From NCBI GenBank assembly GCA_035048815.1, contig JAUCBN010000037.1, positions 14,598,001 to 14,662,000 on the forward strand: a stretch of DNA of 64,000 bases, in the 5' to 3' direction. A program made the position numbers and the translations under genes. Positions 13,701-26,399 of the stretch are shown piece by piece (the stretch's first letter is position 1; every line of letters begins with the position of its first letter). The notes below the pieces were generated by a model. That model made no database searches. It was given only the letters and a program-made list of their open reading frames with translations, and was not told the origin of the DNA. This DNA is from Abelmoschus esculentus. Lineage: Eukaryota; Streptophyta; Magnoliopsida; Malvales; Malvaceae.

Positions 13701-14205
13701 GGGTAAACTACTCCAATAATCACCTAACTAATTGGGGATACCTATTTTGGTCACCAAACTATCAAACTCATCAATAAAGCCACCCAACTTATTAAATTGA
13801 CCTATTTTGGTCACTGCCGTTAAAATTCAAACAGAGAGATGATAGAACGATAAAGAGGTAGTTGACAAAAATTTAAGAAAATATAGATTTAGTCCTTATA
13901 TTTATCTATTTGATTAATTTGGTCTTAATTTTAATTAATCATCATCCGATTGAATGATTAATTTAATTTAATTTAATTTAAATTAAGATCAAATTAATAG
14001 ATAAATACATGGACTAAATCTATAAATTTTTAAATTTCTGTTAACTGCCACGTCATTGTTCTGTCATCCTTCCATTTAGATTTTAACGTCAGTGACCAAA
14101 ATAGGTCAATTTAATAAGTTGGGTAGCTTGATTGACGAGTTCGATAGTTCGATGACCAAAATAGGTATCCCCAATTAGTTAGGTGTTCACTAAAGTAATT
14201 TACCC
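13701..14205. mobile_element. MULE-type MITE with 9-bp TSD
   Basis: A 505-bp foldback element. It begins GGGTAAACTACTCC and ends in AGTAATTTACCC, with long inverted arms that include ACCTATTTTGGTCA and TGACCAAAATAGGT. It is flanked by a perfect 9-bp direct duplication, TAATTTATA, at 13692-13700 and 14206-14214. Nine-base duplications are the hallmark of Mutator-like elements. No transposase is encoded. Confidence 0.85.
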
Positions 14206-15099
14206 TAATTTATAAATACAAATTAATAAAAGAAATTTGTATAATCGCTAATAATTTAATTATACTTGGATAATCATAATAATATGGATAAATGAGTACA
14301 ATGAATGAGACCACTATATACTTCATCATAATATACTAACAATTTGGTAACACTTGGGTGATTGTTTGTATTAATATGACAAGATTGTCTGTATTAGCGA
14401 GTTTAGGAATACACAACGAGTGAGTGTTGCAACACATAAAGTCCATTCAATGTGAGATTTCGAGTGATAATTTTTGTTCGATGCGAGATTATGAGTATAT
14501 CCGCTCGATGTGAGATTCTAAGCACGAGTAAACCTCCCAGTGTAGGGTCATATTGGGTCTCACTCCTGATTTATTTTTTCGCTCGATATGAGATTTCGAG
14601 CACGGGTGTCGTACCAGTATTGGGGGATATGGGGCCTCACCTTTGGTTGATTTATTAATATGATATATATATATATATTGTTTAGTTTTATGCTTGACAT
14701 GTTACGATAGTGTCACACTTTTATTTATCTCTCTTTATTGCTCGTCTTTGCATGTTTACGTTTACGATTAGCATAAATTAGAGTAGAGTAAATGTGTATC
14801 ATTGAGTTTTATAAGTTCAACGCTCAGAATCGTTGTTTACATGCGTAGGTTGGTGGTCGTTCGTGGGACCGTGAAACAATATCAGATCAGGATTCTTGCA
14901 CATGGAGGACTTTAAAGTACGGTATTTGGGCTAGTGGGTTAGGTATGTATTCATAGGACTTTACATGTTAGAGTTTGTATTTATTATTTTGAAAATTGTA
15001 TTATTCGAAACGTGTGTTCAAATGTTTTAAATTGGAGCTCATTTGTAACCTTTTTATTAAACTATCATATGTGAACTTTAATAGTTGTGAAAGGCTTGA

Positions 15100-15790
15100 T
15101 GCGTAAGCTCGAATTGATCACCGATAACCGTCAAGTGGGTTGTTTTTGGTATTTGGTTGAATTTGCTAAAATCGAAAGAATTGGACAAATAACACAATGA
15201 TTTTAGAGTGGTTCGGCCACGCCTACATCTAGTACCTTAGCACACAACTAAGGATTTGAACCAATTTACTAAGAATTCAACCTTTTTACCAGTTCAAGGG
15301 ATAACCGTTACAACCCTATCTTTTGGACTTGGCTAAGATAGAACCAACTCTAGTTTTTGTCTAAGACTAAACTAGAACCTTTCCTTTTACAAATGGATAA
15401 AAGATGTAAACTAGTAAACCTCTTAAAGGTGGGTGTTTACAAAAATTTGGCTCACAAGAAAGAGTACAAAAGATACACAAATGAACACTCTCTAAAATAT
15501 GTACAAGAGAAATAAATAAATTTGCTTTGGACTCAAATTTTTTTGATCAACATGCTTGGATATCTTCTTTTGTCTTTTTCAAGTGTCTTTGACTTGAATT
15601 TATAAAGTAAAATAAAAAACTAGCAGTTGGAAAACTAGCCGTTAAAAACTAGCCGTTAGAAAACTAACCGTTGAGGACTTTAATTAATTTTATAATATTT
15701 GTTCAAATCCAAAAATATTTTTCATTGAGTTATATTAAAATAAATATCTTAACAAGTTGGTTTTAAATATTTTGTAATTTATTTGTTGGT
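15100..15790 (-). mobile_element. Copia-like LTR fragment (nested)
   Basis: On the minus strand this has the layout of the end of the 26400-27640 relic: ACTGGTAAAAAGG, then CTTAG...GCTAAGGTA..TAGATGTAG, then GAACCACT. It interrupts the gypsy-type LTR that resumes near 15800. I infer a SIRE/Maximus-like copia LTR. Boundaries are approximate. Confidence 0.4.
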
Positions 15791-15868
15791 CTAGTTTGGT
15801 TTAAAAATTTTAATAGTTTTAGGTTGGACTTAAGGCCTAAATGCGACATCCGAACCGAAGATGTTACA

Positions 15869-17093
15869 TCTTACGAACAAGTACATGATTTTTTTTAATT
15901 TTAAGCCTTAGTTATAAAAAATAGAATGTGTATTTTAACTCCATTTCCCATTATAAGGATTGGTTTATGTAAATTAAATTCTATTATTCGTATATGTATT
16001 AGGTATAAGTTGTGCATTTAACTTTTATGTCTTAATTACTATTAAAAAAAAACTTTTCAATTAATAGATTTCAGGATACTTTCTAACGAAATAAAAGCCT
16101 CATTCGGACTCAAAGTGATAAGACAAAGTGATTGGTAAAATTTAAGACCGAACAACCATCATCTATGTTCAATGTCTAAACCTTAGTGACCAAGATATGT
16201 TTGAGATTAAAGTTTAATAACCGAAAATGTTTAACGTCTAAATTTTAATGAGTAAATTCAACATTTTAAAACTTTAATGACTAAAATAGGTTAGAAAATA
16301 AAACTCAGTTGCGATTTACATAATTTACCCTTATTATAATTAATTTCTTACTAATACAAATTAACTTTTTTGAATTATCAAGAAATACAAAATATTTTGA
16401 AATTTTGAAATCTTTTAAAGATAAATTATTTAACAAGTCAAACTTTTTTAGATTTTTTTAATTAATATTTAAACATTTTAGAACATAATACTTTTTTAAA
16501 GTAACCACTAAAAAATATAAAAATTATAAAAAATAATAAGATACTCGTAAATTTATCGAAACGAGTTAAAAATTATTTAATTTAATTCATTAAAATTTTG
16601 AGACAAACTCGATTTTAAATCGAATAAACACAAATTAAATATTAACCAAATTAAACTCAAACTATTTACGAGCTACTATACTTTAAATTATGTGAGGTTG
16701 GGGTAGTTCCTAACGGAGAATTTATACTTTATATTTAAGCACGAAACATCTAACCTCATCGGTTAAAGGAACGGTTATTGTTCCTAGAGGTCACAGGTTC
16801 GAGCACCAGTGATGTCAGCACAGTGATTGAGCGATCAATGTTGAAAGGTTGAGAGTATACTCTGAAACAGATACTACTAACCACTGTATCTGAATACAAA
16901 AAAAACTTTATATTTAAATTACTTCACCTAATTTCTTCCGTCAAATATATAAATGAAATTTAACTATACGTATTTTTCAATTATATCCTTTAAATTGTTC
17001 ACACTAATAATTCATTATTCTTCACTATTCTTTTAATAAATAATAAAATGTAACACTTGGACTATTAATTGAAGTGAATTTAGATAAATAATA
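15869..17093. other. Intergenic, AT-rich, holds a SINE
   Basis: No gene is seen. Apart from the SINE at 16739-16904, it consists of A/T-rich sequence with repeated TTTAATGACTAAAATAGG-type words typical of old MITE debris. Confidence 0.4.
16739..16904 (+). mobile_element. tRNA-derived SINE with 13-bp TSD
   Basis: About 166 bp. The head has a pol III A-box-like stretch (CTAACCTCATCGGTTAAAGG) and a B box (GGTTCGAGCACC) about 40 bp later. An unrelated body follows, ending in a short A tail (CAAAAAAAA). A perfect 13-bp direct repeat, ACTTTATATTTAA, flanks it at 16726-16738 and 16905-16917, as expected from LINE-driven retroposition. Confidence 0.85.
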
Positions 17094-17354
17094 AGGTTGG
17101 GAAAAAATATTTGAAGAATAAATGTATTTAAAAAATATTTAGGAGAATAGGTTAAAATAAATAGTGTATTTTGGACCTCGTCATTTGTAAGTGTCGAGGT
17201 CTATGTAGACATTTGGATTAAACTTAAAATATATTAATTTCATCGATATACATGGACCTCGTTACATGCGGGTCTACAAAATATTATTCCTTTTGACTTA
17301 TTCTCGTAAATATTTTTTAAATATATTTATTTTAATTTTTTTTTCCTAATTCCA
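17094..17354. mobile_element. Foldback MITE-like element
   Basis: The left arm (GTATTTAAAAAATATTTAGG, AGAATAGGTTAAAA, TATTTTGGACCTCG) and the reverse complement of the right arm (ATATTTAAAAAATATTTACG, AGAATAAGTCAAAA, TATTTTGTAGACCCG) pair over about 80 bp. There is no coding capacity and the target duplication was not resolved. Confidence 0.55.
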
Positions 17355-18043
17355 TTTATCAATATTAATAAAAAAATAAATTTCAATATCAATCGGTACG
17401 ATGTTGATTTAATTTTAGTAGGTGAGTCTCTCAATAATGATTTTTTGTGTATACAAAACTTTAAAGCCGAGACATGCTTAAACAGAACCAAATTGCTTAC
17501 CACTTAAAGCAATTCATGCCTGTAAATAATTCTTGAATGTACGAATCAAGAATGAAATCGAAAATGCATTACATTTTTATTCTAATTGAAATCTTTCCGA
17601 ACTTTATGATTCGAATCGAGTTTCGTTTTTTTTCTTAGCCATTAATGTTATAGGGAACGCTTCATACCAAAAAAGTTAGTCTCCACCATGCAACTTCAAC
17701 TTTTCAAAACAACTTGCTCTACAGTTGCAGAAATAATGTTCATATTAAACTTCAAGAGTTGAAAAAAAATCAAGTTCTAGAGCTAAATTACATCTTATTA
17801 TTTCAGTAAGGCTTGAATAATCTGAACATCTCTTATTCCATGACTTATTTCAATGAGATGTCCAGGTTTCATCTCTGCTGGCATCACCAATCCACAAAGC
17901 CTACAGAGCTGCAACAACAGTTCCCAATCCTTGTTCAAGGTTTTATGTTGCCATTGCCGAAACCGGTATTGTCGTCGACGCAGACACGAACTTGTTTCTC
18001 TCAGTTTATTGATATAAGTAGAGATTATTAGCTTGGGATGATA

Positions 18044-21000
18044 TCATTGCCTTAACCAAACCTGATAATCTGATCCTTTATCTATGAACTTTTGCCAACT
18101 ACCATCCAACTGATTCTCCTTTGAAGGATTCCAATTAAAATGTCCTAGTTTCATCACTAGGGAGTCGCCGACACGAGCCACATAACCTTCGTTATTGGCA
18201 TGGTATATTTTGACAGAACTTCGGCAGTGTATCCCAGCTCGTGTTCGAGCTTCTATTATTTCCGTCAAGACATCGCGCATGCCGAATTCATACAAGTGGT
18301 CATAAAATATTACAGGCTGCAAAATATTGAAACAAGTGCATTAAAAGTATGCAATCTATAATTCAGCCATGTCCAGCCTTTGATGCTCCATCATTTAAAA
18401 TTCGAAGTATCGATAAGGAAAACATCATACTGTGAAATCCAGAGAATAGGGCCGGGATGAGTCAAGTAACTTACAGTTCCAGGATGAGTCATGATGTAGG
18501 CATATCCCTGTGCAAGCTTTTCACGTGGAAAGGGCCAATGTCCCTAGAATAAAACTCAAACAGTTAGTAACTTGACATGCCTATAGCTTAAACATGATTA
18601 AGAGGAATGTGGACATTTGTTGAAGGATATTATAAACAAAAAATCGGCAAATTCGATATGTTCATGCATTAGAATTTACGAAACTCAGAAGTGATTTGTC
18701 TACTATAAGGCCCTACTATGTAGCCATCACCAACTTGGGATGAAGGAGAGGAGTCAGAGACCTCAAGTTCATGAGCTGATATGACTGAGATGTACTAAGG
18801 CTTAGATTGAAGTGGATTGAAATTTGCAGAAAAGTTCTTTTCCAAAAATCACACTCTAGACTTGAAGTTAAGACATGACAACATAAGCTTCATCGTGATC
18901 GCAAAACACTAATTCCATCCAATCTTTCGGATGTTCCTTCGAGAAATTGGTTAATAAACAAAAGCTACTGAACCTTACAAGTTTCTTGTAGCTATGCTAG
19001 AAGTACACTTATTGTGATACTCAGGAAGATGGTACTGCTCTGAGTTTGTGTGATGCATATTTACGAAGGAATGTGTGCCGTTCGTGAGAGTTATCGGGAG
19101 TACCTGGGTAGATCCAGTATCATGGTTCTCTATAAATGTACAAGCACGTGAAGGCCACCATCCCATTACTCCTGTTGGTTTTCCTTGAGGATCTATCAGT
19201 CTCCAATATTGGCCATGTAAAGCTGCATGGAGTATCCCCTGCATTGGCAAATTATTTCAGTCTGCATTTGGAGAAAACATGCACCTACATGACAACAATT
19301 TTCCCACAATGCTTATTCTGGACACATTATGGCCATCAGATACATGAGGTGAGCCTATAATTCATAAAAATGAAGCACAAAAATTTCCCTGGTAGGAATT
19401 ATAATGATAATGAAATGTTAATATTTTCTACATGTAAAAAGTAATAGGCAAATGAAACCTTCTGAAGGAAAAGGGGTCTTATAGGATGATTTGTTTACCA
19501 AAAATGCACCAAATAGGTGTACAACTAGAGACAATGGTGAAGCAAAGGGGGGAAGACAGAGGCCTTTCCCCTCCTCTCGCCCCGGGCTTGTCCGAACACC
19601 TTACAGTTTTTTAGTATTTTCTTTCTAAAAAGGATCAGAAACTATTTAGAAATACCTTTGTTGTGACATCAAAAGCTGAGGAAGTACCACCAGTGGCATT
19701 GATCCAGTTGACTATCCTTTGCCGATGCGCATCTAGATACGTAAACAAAGTACCATATGTCATTGCAGGAACTAGGTTAATTCTATTCCGTGACAAAAAT
19801 ATATAAATCAAGAGAAAAAGGAAACACAAGGGACTTCCATCTAGTTACCAGAAAGACCAAGAAGCACAAAACATGAATAAGGGAGGCTTTCAGAATAAAA
19901 ATGGGGGATGCTGTTGCAGATTGCACAATGTGTGAAGCCAGTTAAACAAATTCGAATAACGAGTTCGGTAAACAAAGCCATGTCCTAAACAACCAAAATA
20001 TAACTTCTTTCTGCAATGAATATGACCAGATATTGACATAAATTGAAAATCACTTTGGGAAAATGCCAGACCAGCCAAAGAGTTTTCAAGCTTTAGGAAA
20101 ATGGAGTTTGCTATTGTCTCAAACAAAATCAGACAAAAAAAAAAAAATCATATTTCATAGGCAATACTAAATGATTACCTTGATTGTAAGACAAGTTACC
20201 ATGCTCATAAGCCATAGAGTCCCAATATTCTCCTATAGCAAATGCAGGATGTGAAGTTTCTATATATTCTTTAACAAATGTACCAGAGAAGCCTCTGCAA
20301 ACAGTAACAAACAAGTCATCAGTGTTGTTAGCTATTGCATCATTCATGATATCTTCAAATGTTTTGCCTTCTTTTCCCAACTTTTTCGGAGTCTAGTCAA
20401 CTGAATTTTTATGTTTCTGATTATCCTTTTGTGCATAGTTTTAATGTTTTTCGTTGACATTAATAATCATCTACATGTAAATGAAAGGATAAACGGACAA
20501 CAGAACACCTTCACCTCACAAAGTCAAGTCGCCAACCATCATAACCAATTTCGTTCCGGAGCCACTGCAACCATTCCTTTATATCTCTTCGCACGAAGTC
20601 CTGAGAATGATCAACATTTGGCGCAGCATGGAAGATATCACCTAAACATAACACTTAATCAGTTAAGTTTATAGGATGTCCTATTTATAATAACTTAATA
20701 TTCAAAACTATCATGTCATATGATTCAGTCTATAACAATGGCTGATATAGTTAGTCAGCACTCAGCACTTTGTCAAAATGTCATTGCCATAGTTAACATA
20801 TGTAAGACCAATTCCTAGTAGCCACTGAAATCTTGATTAGATGAATTAGGGAAGGCAAAAAAACTCTGAACCCACCACCTTATTATATACATACCACTTG
20901 AAGGATTTCCACGCCCCTGGAAATTTGGATCATCACAAACAATAGCTTCAGGCCCCCAAGCAAGCTTGCCGCCGAAAATATTCCAGACACCATTTGGACT

Positions 21001-24000
21001 CTGAAATAAGACAATAATTATTTAAATACATACATCCCTGCTATAAACTTGTTTAAAGTTCATGTCATATGTTCATCCTTGCCAATAAGATCAGTAATGC
21101 TGTAGAAGTTCATACTTCAGTATTTATGTCATTTGACTGTGCAAAGAAAGCAGCATTTTTTTTTCTCATTCATGGTAGTTAAGATTGTAAAAAGAAAACC
21201 GGGGGAGGGAGAGGGGACAACCTGTTTATGCGCACATCGATGGTTAAGAACGACATCTCCCAATACCTGCATACAACACACTTTAAGATTAAGTTCAGCA
21301 TAAAAGTATCATGTATGAAACTTCCAAGAAGAAAGACGAGGTTTCATAGCTTTACAAGACTGTAAGATTAGCTCAAAAGTCCAAATGAGACTAGTATTTG
21401 TTCCGAACTCTTTCCTATTACCCACAAAGAATTTCTGAGTAGTGCACATAAATATATAGATAAATTCCATTCCAAGACTTTAAACCAACAAAGAAAATGA
21501 AAAACTCTGGGGCAAGAAGAAACGAGACCCAGACATTAACAACCAAAGCTTATTATTCATAAAAATTGCTCCACGTACCAACAGGTCGTTAGCATGCATT
21601 TCCTCTATGCAAGATTTCAGGTCTTCCACAGATCCATATTTGGAATTTAGGTTGTAAAGATCAGAAGGCATATAACCTGCATGTTATTCCATATAACTTA
21701 TAACAGTGTGCAAAACACAAACGTTTAGTAATTGCATACATATTAATCGATACGTGTACTACTGAACATATAGTTGGAAGAAAAAATAACTACTCATTAG
21801 GTTGATTTCTTAGGATTGGAACGTTATCATAACATGACCATGGCATTATTCTCCATTCCAGAATAGCCACATGCATACATGGTATGTCATCTAGAATGAA
21901 AATTTACTCTATAAAAAGTGATATAATGGCTTAAACTTTAGATGAGCCATGATTCCAGTGACAAATAAGATAATAGTAGATGAACAATGAAACTATTGAA
22001 GGTTTACCCTGGGGAGAGACAGATTCTGTTGGTGGTGGCAACCATACTGAAGTGATCCCTAATTGAGATAAATCAGCGGACTTCTGAGCTAACTCCTGGT
22101 ACCATTGTCTTCTCCAGCTTTCCCAATTGAAACCTTGGAACTTGAAAACCAACAAATTAAGATTTGTAAGTGTTCTTCCACAAATACTTTCATCTGGTTC
22201 ATAGTTAGACAATCTTAAACTCGTGTGTGCCTCGATCAGTAAGCATAAGTTCCTTTTGTTAAACAAAATGTTATCTATAGTTATACCAAGTTTACAGTAA
22301 AAATCAGACAAGATGACAAAGAATAGAGTTATCTTCAAAGTTCAGCAACAATGATGTCATCTTTGATTCACATAATGAAGCCTCTGTTAGTCAGTGTCAT
22401 GAAATATGAATCAAGAACAAGTATATCCAATCATCAGCTCACCACAATTTCTCGTCCTGTTCCGGTTCCTGGCTCTGCATTGAGTTCCAAACTAATGCAA
22501 ATTAGATATGAACTTCCTTCTCAAAATTGACTTGAGAATGGTAAAATGTATATATAAGAATAAAAAAAAGGAAAACTAACCTAATTTTGTTTCTTCTCGA
22601 GTCCGCTGCCATTGAACTGTCTTTCGTTGAAGTGCTCGTTCCAAAGTTTTCCGTTTCTTCTCTATTACTTCCTTTTCCATAACATGTTCAACAAGAACAT
22701 CACCTTCTCTTAGCTTTTCTTGAGCAATAGACCAAACCTTATCAGGTTTGGGCAGTTCCAAAGATTTAAAATTGGACTTTAAGGCTTTAGAAATGTCAGC
22801 CTTTCTAGGAGGAAACCTTTGACGGATGCTCCATATCCTTCTTGCCATCCACTGAGGCATCTCCTTACGTGGACCACAACTTAGAAGCTTCCATTTCTCT
22901 GAATTATCATCAGTTAAAAGGTCTATCCTCCCGCCATTAACAATATAAATGTTATCTTCGTCGTCTTCCTCTTCTGATCTTTCCTTGGACAATAATGACT
23001 GTGCCATTTCTGCTCTCTGTCGCCACATATTTAAAGCACTTTCAGATAACTTCAGTGACCTCTGCAAGGCTTTACACCTTCTCATGTAGGCATTTTCTCT
23101 TGAATATGTTGTTTCCTTGGCAGCATCAACAGCAGCCTTGATGCTTTCCAACTCCTCGTTAAAAGCCTTGGACAAAATCTTCTTTCTTTCCTCTGCTTCT
23201 TCCCTTATTTTCTCCAGTAAAGACCTAATATCCTCTTCCTGCTCAAGAACATTTTCCCTTCTGATCTCTTGGAATTCAAGCAATGTCTTCTCAGCATTAC
23301 AGGCTCGGACTTCAGCTGCACTTGCTTGGTCTTGGGCCCGTCGCAACTCTAGTTTCAACCTTTCAAACTCACTTTTTGAAGCCAATAACTGAGCTTCTAA
23401 ATCACTGACAGCACCTTGTAACTTAATATTCTCAGATTGAATAGAAGAAATAGCATCAATGGGATTTATACCATCAGTAAATGCTGCAATAGCTTTCATG
23501 GCCTGGTCATGGGCATTTTCTGCCACATCAAGGGCCTCTTTTATAGCACCTTTAGACTCCTCAATAACTGAGGATATAGTACCTTCAGTTGATTTTCTTA
23601 TTTGATCTTCTATTTGAAAAGCCGACTCAGCAGCCAAGGTTTCTGCAGCTGAAACCCTCAGCTTGGCATCTTCTAACACCTGAGATGTGGCCTGTTGGAA
23701 TGCACTCTCCGCTATCTTTTCAACTTGTACTGCAAGTTCAATGGCATCTTGTTTTGCAAGAGCCAACTTAGATTCCAAGTCAGATTTCTCCTCCACCGTC
23801 TCCTTCAGCTTCTGATGGAGCTGAGATTTATCTGACTCGAGTTCCGAAACAGCCAATTTCTTGCCATGCAACATGGAAACCTCGTCTTCCTTCTGTTTAG
23901 CCTTAGAAGAAGCAAACTTTTCAAGCAATTGATCTCTTTCTTTTTCAAGGACTTCTAGCCTGGCCTTAGTCTCAGAAAGAGCTCTTCTCATCTCAATGAA

Positions 24001-24696
24001 CTTGTCTTTTTTCTCCGATTTTCCATATCTCCTCGACGTAAAACCATCCTCATCATCAGTGAAGTTGTCATTGGAATTACCCTGCCATAGAAATTAAAAA
24101 ATTCAGGATCCATTCACCAACTTCTTGGAACAGCACTCACTCAGCTTTCACAATAAAGTGAATTTTCATAAACTATAACAATCTAGCAGAGTCACTATGC
24201 TTGTTCAAAGATCCAGCAGACTTCCCATGATCATAACATGGCACACTTCTATTAGTAAAAATTTATGGGAATTATTCCATTGTTTAACTACATAATCACA
24301 TAATCAACTTATCCGAAAAAGAACCTATTTCGATCTAATTTTGGTTACTCTAATGCCAAAACTAATGACAATAATCCAATATGCATCAGTAAACACACCC
24401 TATCTGAGGCAGCAATTATTCTCGGTCCACGCTGCCAGTTTCCGGTTAGTAAATTCTTCCTGCAACAACATCATCTTCCATCAATGATTTGATAGCCACA
24501 CCTTACCAAATAAGCATACATATAAATGCCAAACCATCATATAAATTGGGGTTGAACATAAAATAAAGAACCTTTTCCTGTTAGAAGAACCTTCCAAGAT
24601 TAAATGAAACTGCCCATATGGTCTGCCTAAAGAAACAACAGGGAACTGGGGAAGAAGCACACCAAGGGCAGAACTCTGCATTAAAAAAGTACCCAT
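18044..24696 (-). CDS. Plastid-type alpha-amylase (GH13) with N-terminal coiled coil
   Basis: I assembled 14 exons with GT-AG junctions: 24696-24572, 24459-24399, 24081-22581, 22474-22443, 22140-22008, 21676-21579, 21266-21222, 21000-20895, 20641-20515, 20294-20179, 19732-19656, 19238-19104, 18543-18475, 18316-18044. They total 2898 nt, all in phase, giving 965 residues. Residues 1-60 are basic and Ser/Arg-rich, like a plastid transit peptide. Exon 3 encodes a long Glu/Lys/Ala coiled coil (about 80-450) and a basic linker. Residues ~563-965 are a full GH13 domain of the plant family-3 (AMY3) type. It has region I DVVLNHR (654-660), GWRLDF with nucleophile Asp740, GEYWD with acid Glu765, and FIENHD with Asp847. 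It should hydrolyse internal alpha-1,4 bonds of starch. Arabidopsis AMY3 carries starch-binding CBM45 modules where this protein has the coiled coil. The domain looks catalytically intact. Confidence 0.9.
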
Positions 24697-24704
24697 TTTT
24701 CTTT

Positions 24705-24812
24705 CTGACAAGAGAAAATAAAAAGCTTTATCAACTTTCAGAACTGCAGAAAAATAAAAATACTTAATTGGCAAACAAGTTTCTGTCATAAAAAGTAAGT
24801 CACCTTCACAAA

Positions 24813-24850
<38 letters not shown>

Positions 24851-25195
24851 TATATTACCTTGAAATTTGCTTCATAAACAAATCAATAAATATCTCAAAT
24901 CAGCACAGACAAATAACAATATCTTCAAAACCATATAGTGAACATTGTCATACATTTATACACAGAAGTCAATGAATCATGTAAGAAAGATTGAAGATCA
25001 CAGGTAGAATCACCAAGCTATATATATACAACAGCCTTTGTTTCAATTAGTGGATTCGAAAACAAATAAAATAAGAGAGACCCAAAAGTTTTGAAGACAA
25101 AACAAAAACACCATGAAGATAATATTTCAATGCATGAAAATAAGTCATTGGATCATGTAGAACCAATGGAAACATGTAATAAAAAAGGTGTAAAC
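24705..25195 (-). other. 5'UTR intron of the amylase gene
   Basis: The donor CAG|GTTTAC (exon ends 25196) and the acceptor CTCTTGTCAG|AAAG (exon resumes 24704) bracket 491 bp. The acceptor lies eight bases before the start codon. The upstream exon has no ATG in the reading frame, which supports a non-coding leader and the start at 24696. Confidence 0.6.
24815..24847. repeat. (TA)n microsatellite
   Basis: An uninterrupted AT dinucleotide run of about 33 bp inside the inferred 5'UTR intron of the amylase gene. Confidence 0.95.
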
Positions 25196-25439
25196 CTGAT
25201 GTGTATCGAGGTGGAAAGATTTGTTGAAATTCACTTCAATGTATTTGATGAAGGGTGGAGTTTTGTGATTGTTGGAAGAGAAAATGACAATGGGATTTTG
25301 GTCTTGGAGATCAGCATTTGCAGGGGAAACAAGAAAAAGAGAGAGGAATGGCGCGTTGGGGGGAGTGAGTCAGGTAGTTTCTATGGTAGAGAAAAATGGA
25401 ATGTGACTTTTTCTAGATTTGCATTCATTATTAGGCTTA

Positions 25440-26310
25440 ATTAAAAAAAATCTAAATTATACATTTTTCTATCTAATATTTTTTTTTAAATTAGGTGTCT
25501 AAAATTTTATTTCATTAATATTTTAAGATAACATCATTAAAAAATCATCACCCAATAATGGTTACTTAAAAATGAACGGGTTTGATTGTATGGATTACGG
25601 ATGACATGGTGAACAACGTTCATGATATAATCTCTCCAATAATAGATTGATTCATATTTTTTATTTTTATTTTTATTTTAAAAATAACCAAAAAATAAAA
25701 TAATTTAATTTAAATAATATTCTAAAATTTTTAAAATTATAAAACAATTCCAAAATCCGAAAAACCTCAAACCTTAAAATCAAGATTGGTATCATTATCG
25801 CAATTGATAGCCTTGTCAGACCCTATTGTCACTATCGTATTAGGTCACCGTTGATTTTCTTTAATTGCCCATAGTTGATAATCAAAAGGAGGAGTTTTAA
25901 TCAAACGTCAAACATCGAATGTGAAAGACTCTAATCGTTCAATATCTAATTGCAATGTCTCTCGTTGATTATAGGCAACGAGGGATTAAGAAAAACGAAC
26001 GGTGACTTTGAACAACGAAAAGGTCTTGAGGCTATCGATGACGGTAATTATGACAATTTTGAGATTTTAAGGTTTGAGTTTTTAGGGATTTAAGATTTTT
26101 TTTAGAAAATTTATTTTTTTAGATTTTTTAAAATTAATTTTTAATTTTTTTAAATAAGATAGACACATGTTAAATTATGATTAGGTGATGAATTTTTTAA
26201 CTACATTACCTTAAAATACTAATAGAATAAAAAAAATTAGGCACCTATTTTAGTTAAAAATAATATTAGATACATATCTCAGAAAAAATATATAATTTGA
26301 TCATTTTTTT
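25440..26310. mobile_element. Long foldback element
   Basis: The two halves are inverted copies. The left outer arm has GGTGTCTAAAATTTTATT and ATTTTAAGATAACATCATT, and the right arm reversed has GGTGCCTAATTTTTTTTA and ATTTTAAGGTAATGTAGTT. Inner blocks (AACCTTAAAATC and GATTTTAAGGTT; TCACCG and CGGTGA) pair as well, so almost the whole 870 bp can fold. A further copy of the right arm lies at about 27650-27740. No transposase is present. Confidence 0.55.
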
Positions 26311-26399
26311 CCCGCTAATTTCTTTTAATAGTGTAAAACTAAATTTGATTTTGATATAACAAAAAAATAAAAAGATTATTTTGTAAATAAATTTTTAAG

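Larger units (their letters stand above)
12650..15868 (+). mobile_element. Decayed gypsy-type LTR with nested insertions
   Basis: The right end (GCGACATCCGAACCGAAGA then TGTTACA at 15868) and the block around 14830-14950 (GCGTAGGTTGGTGGTCG, TTGGGCTAGTGGGTTAGG) resemble the end of the LTR at 58211-59742 (GCGTAGGTTAGGTG, TTAGTGGGCTTGTAC, TGACATCCGAGTCGGGGTG). Interior features are CGTTGACC-rich repeats (about 12720-12900) and GATGTGAGATT repeats (14440-14650). No coding sequence remains. The left boundary is approximate. A MITE and a copia-like LTR piece lie inside. Confidence 0.5.

Noticed and set aside
16739..16815. A tRNA gene
   Set aside because: The A and B box-like stretches are present, but I cannot fold a full cloverleaf; the A tail and 13-bp flanking duplication show a SINE.
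24481..24571. Extension of amylase exon 1 to a stop at 24481
   Set aside because: The AAAAG|GTTCTT donor and the exon 2 acceptor give an in-phase join to conserved downstream exons; reading on would end the protein before the coiled coil.
25091..25444. 117-codon plus-strand frame upstream of the amylase gene
   Set aside because: It overlaps the leader exon and promoter of the minus-strand amylase gene, has no recognisable domain and no splice or codon pattern of a gene.
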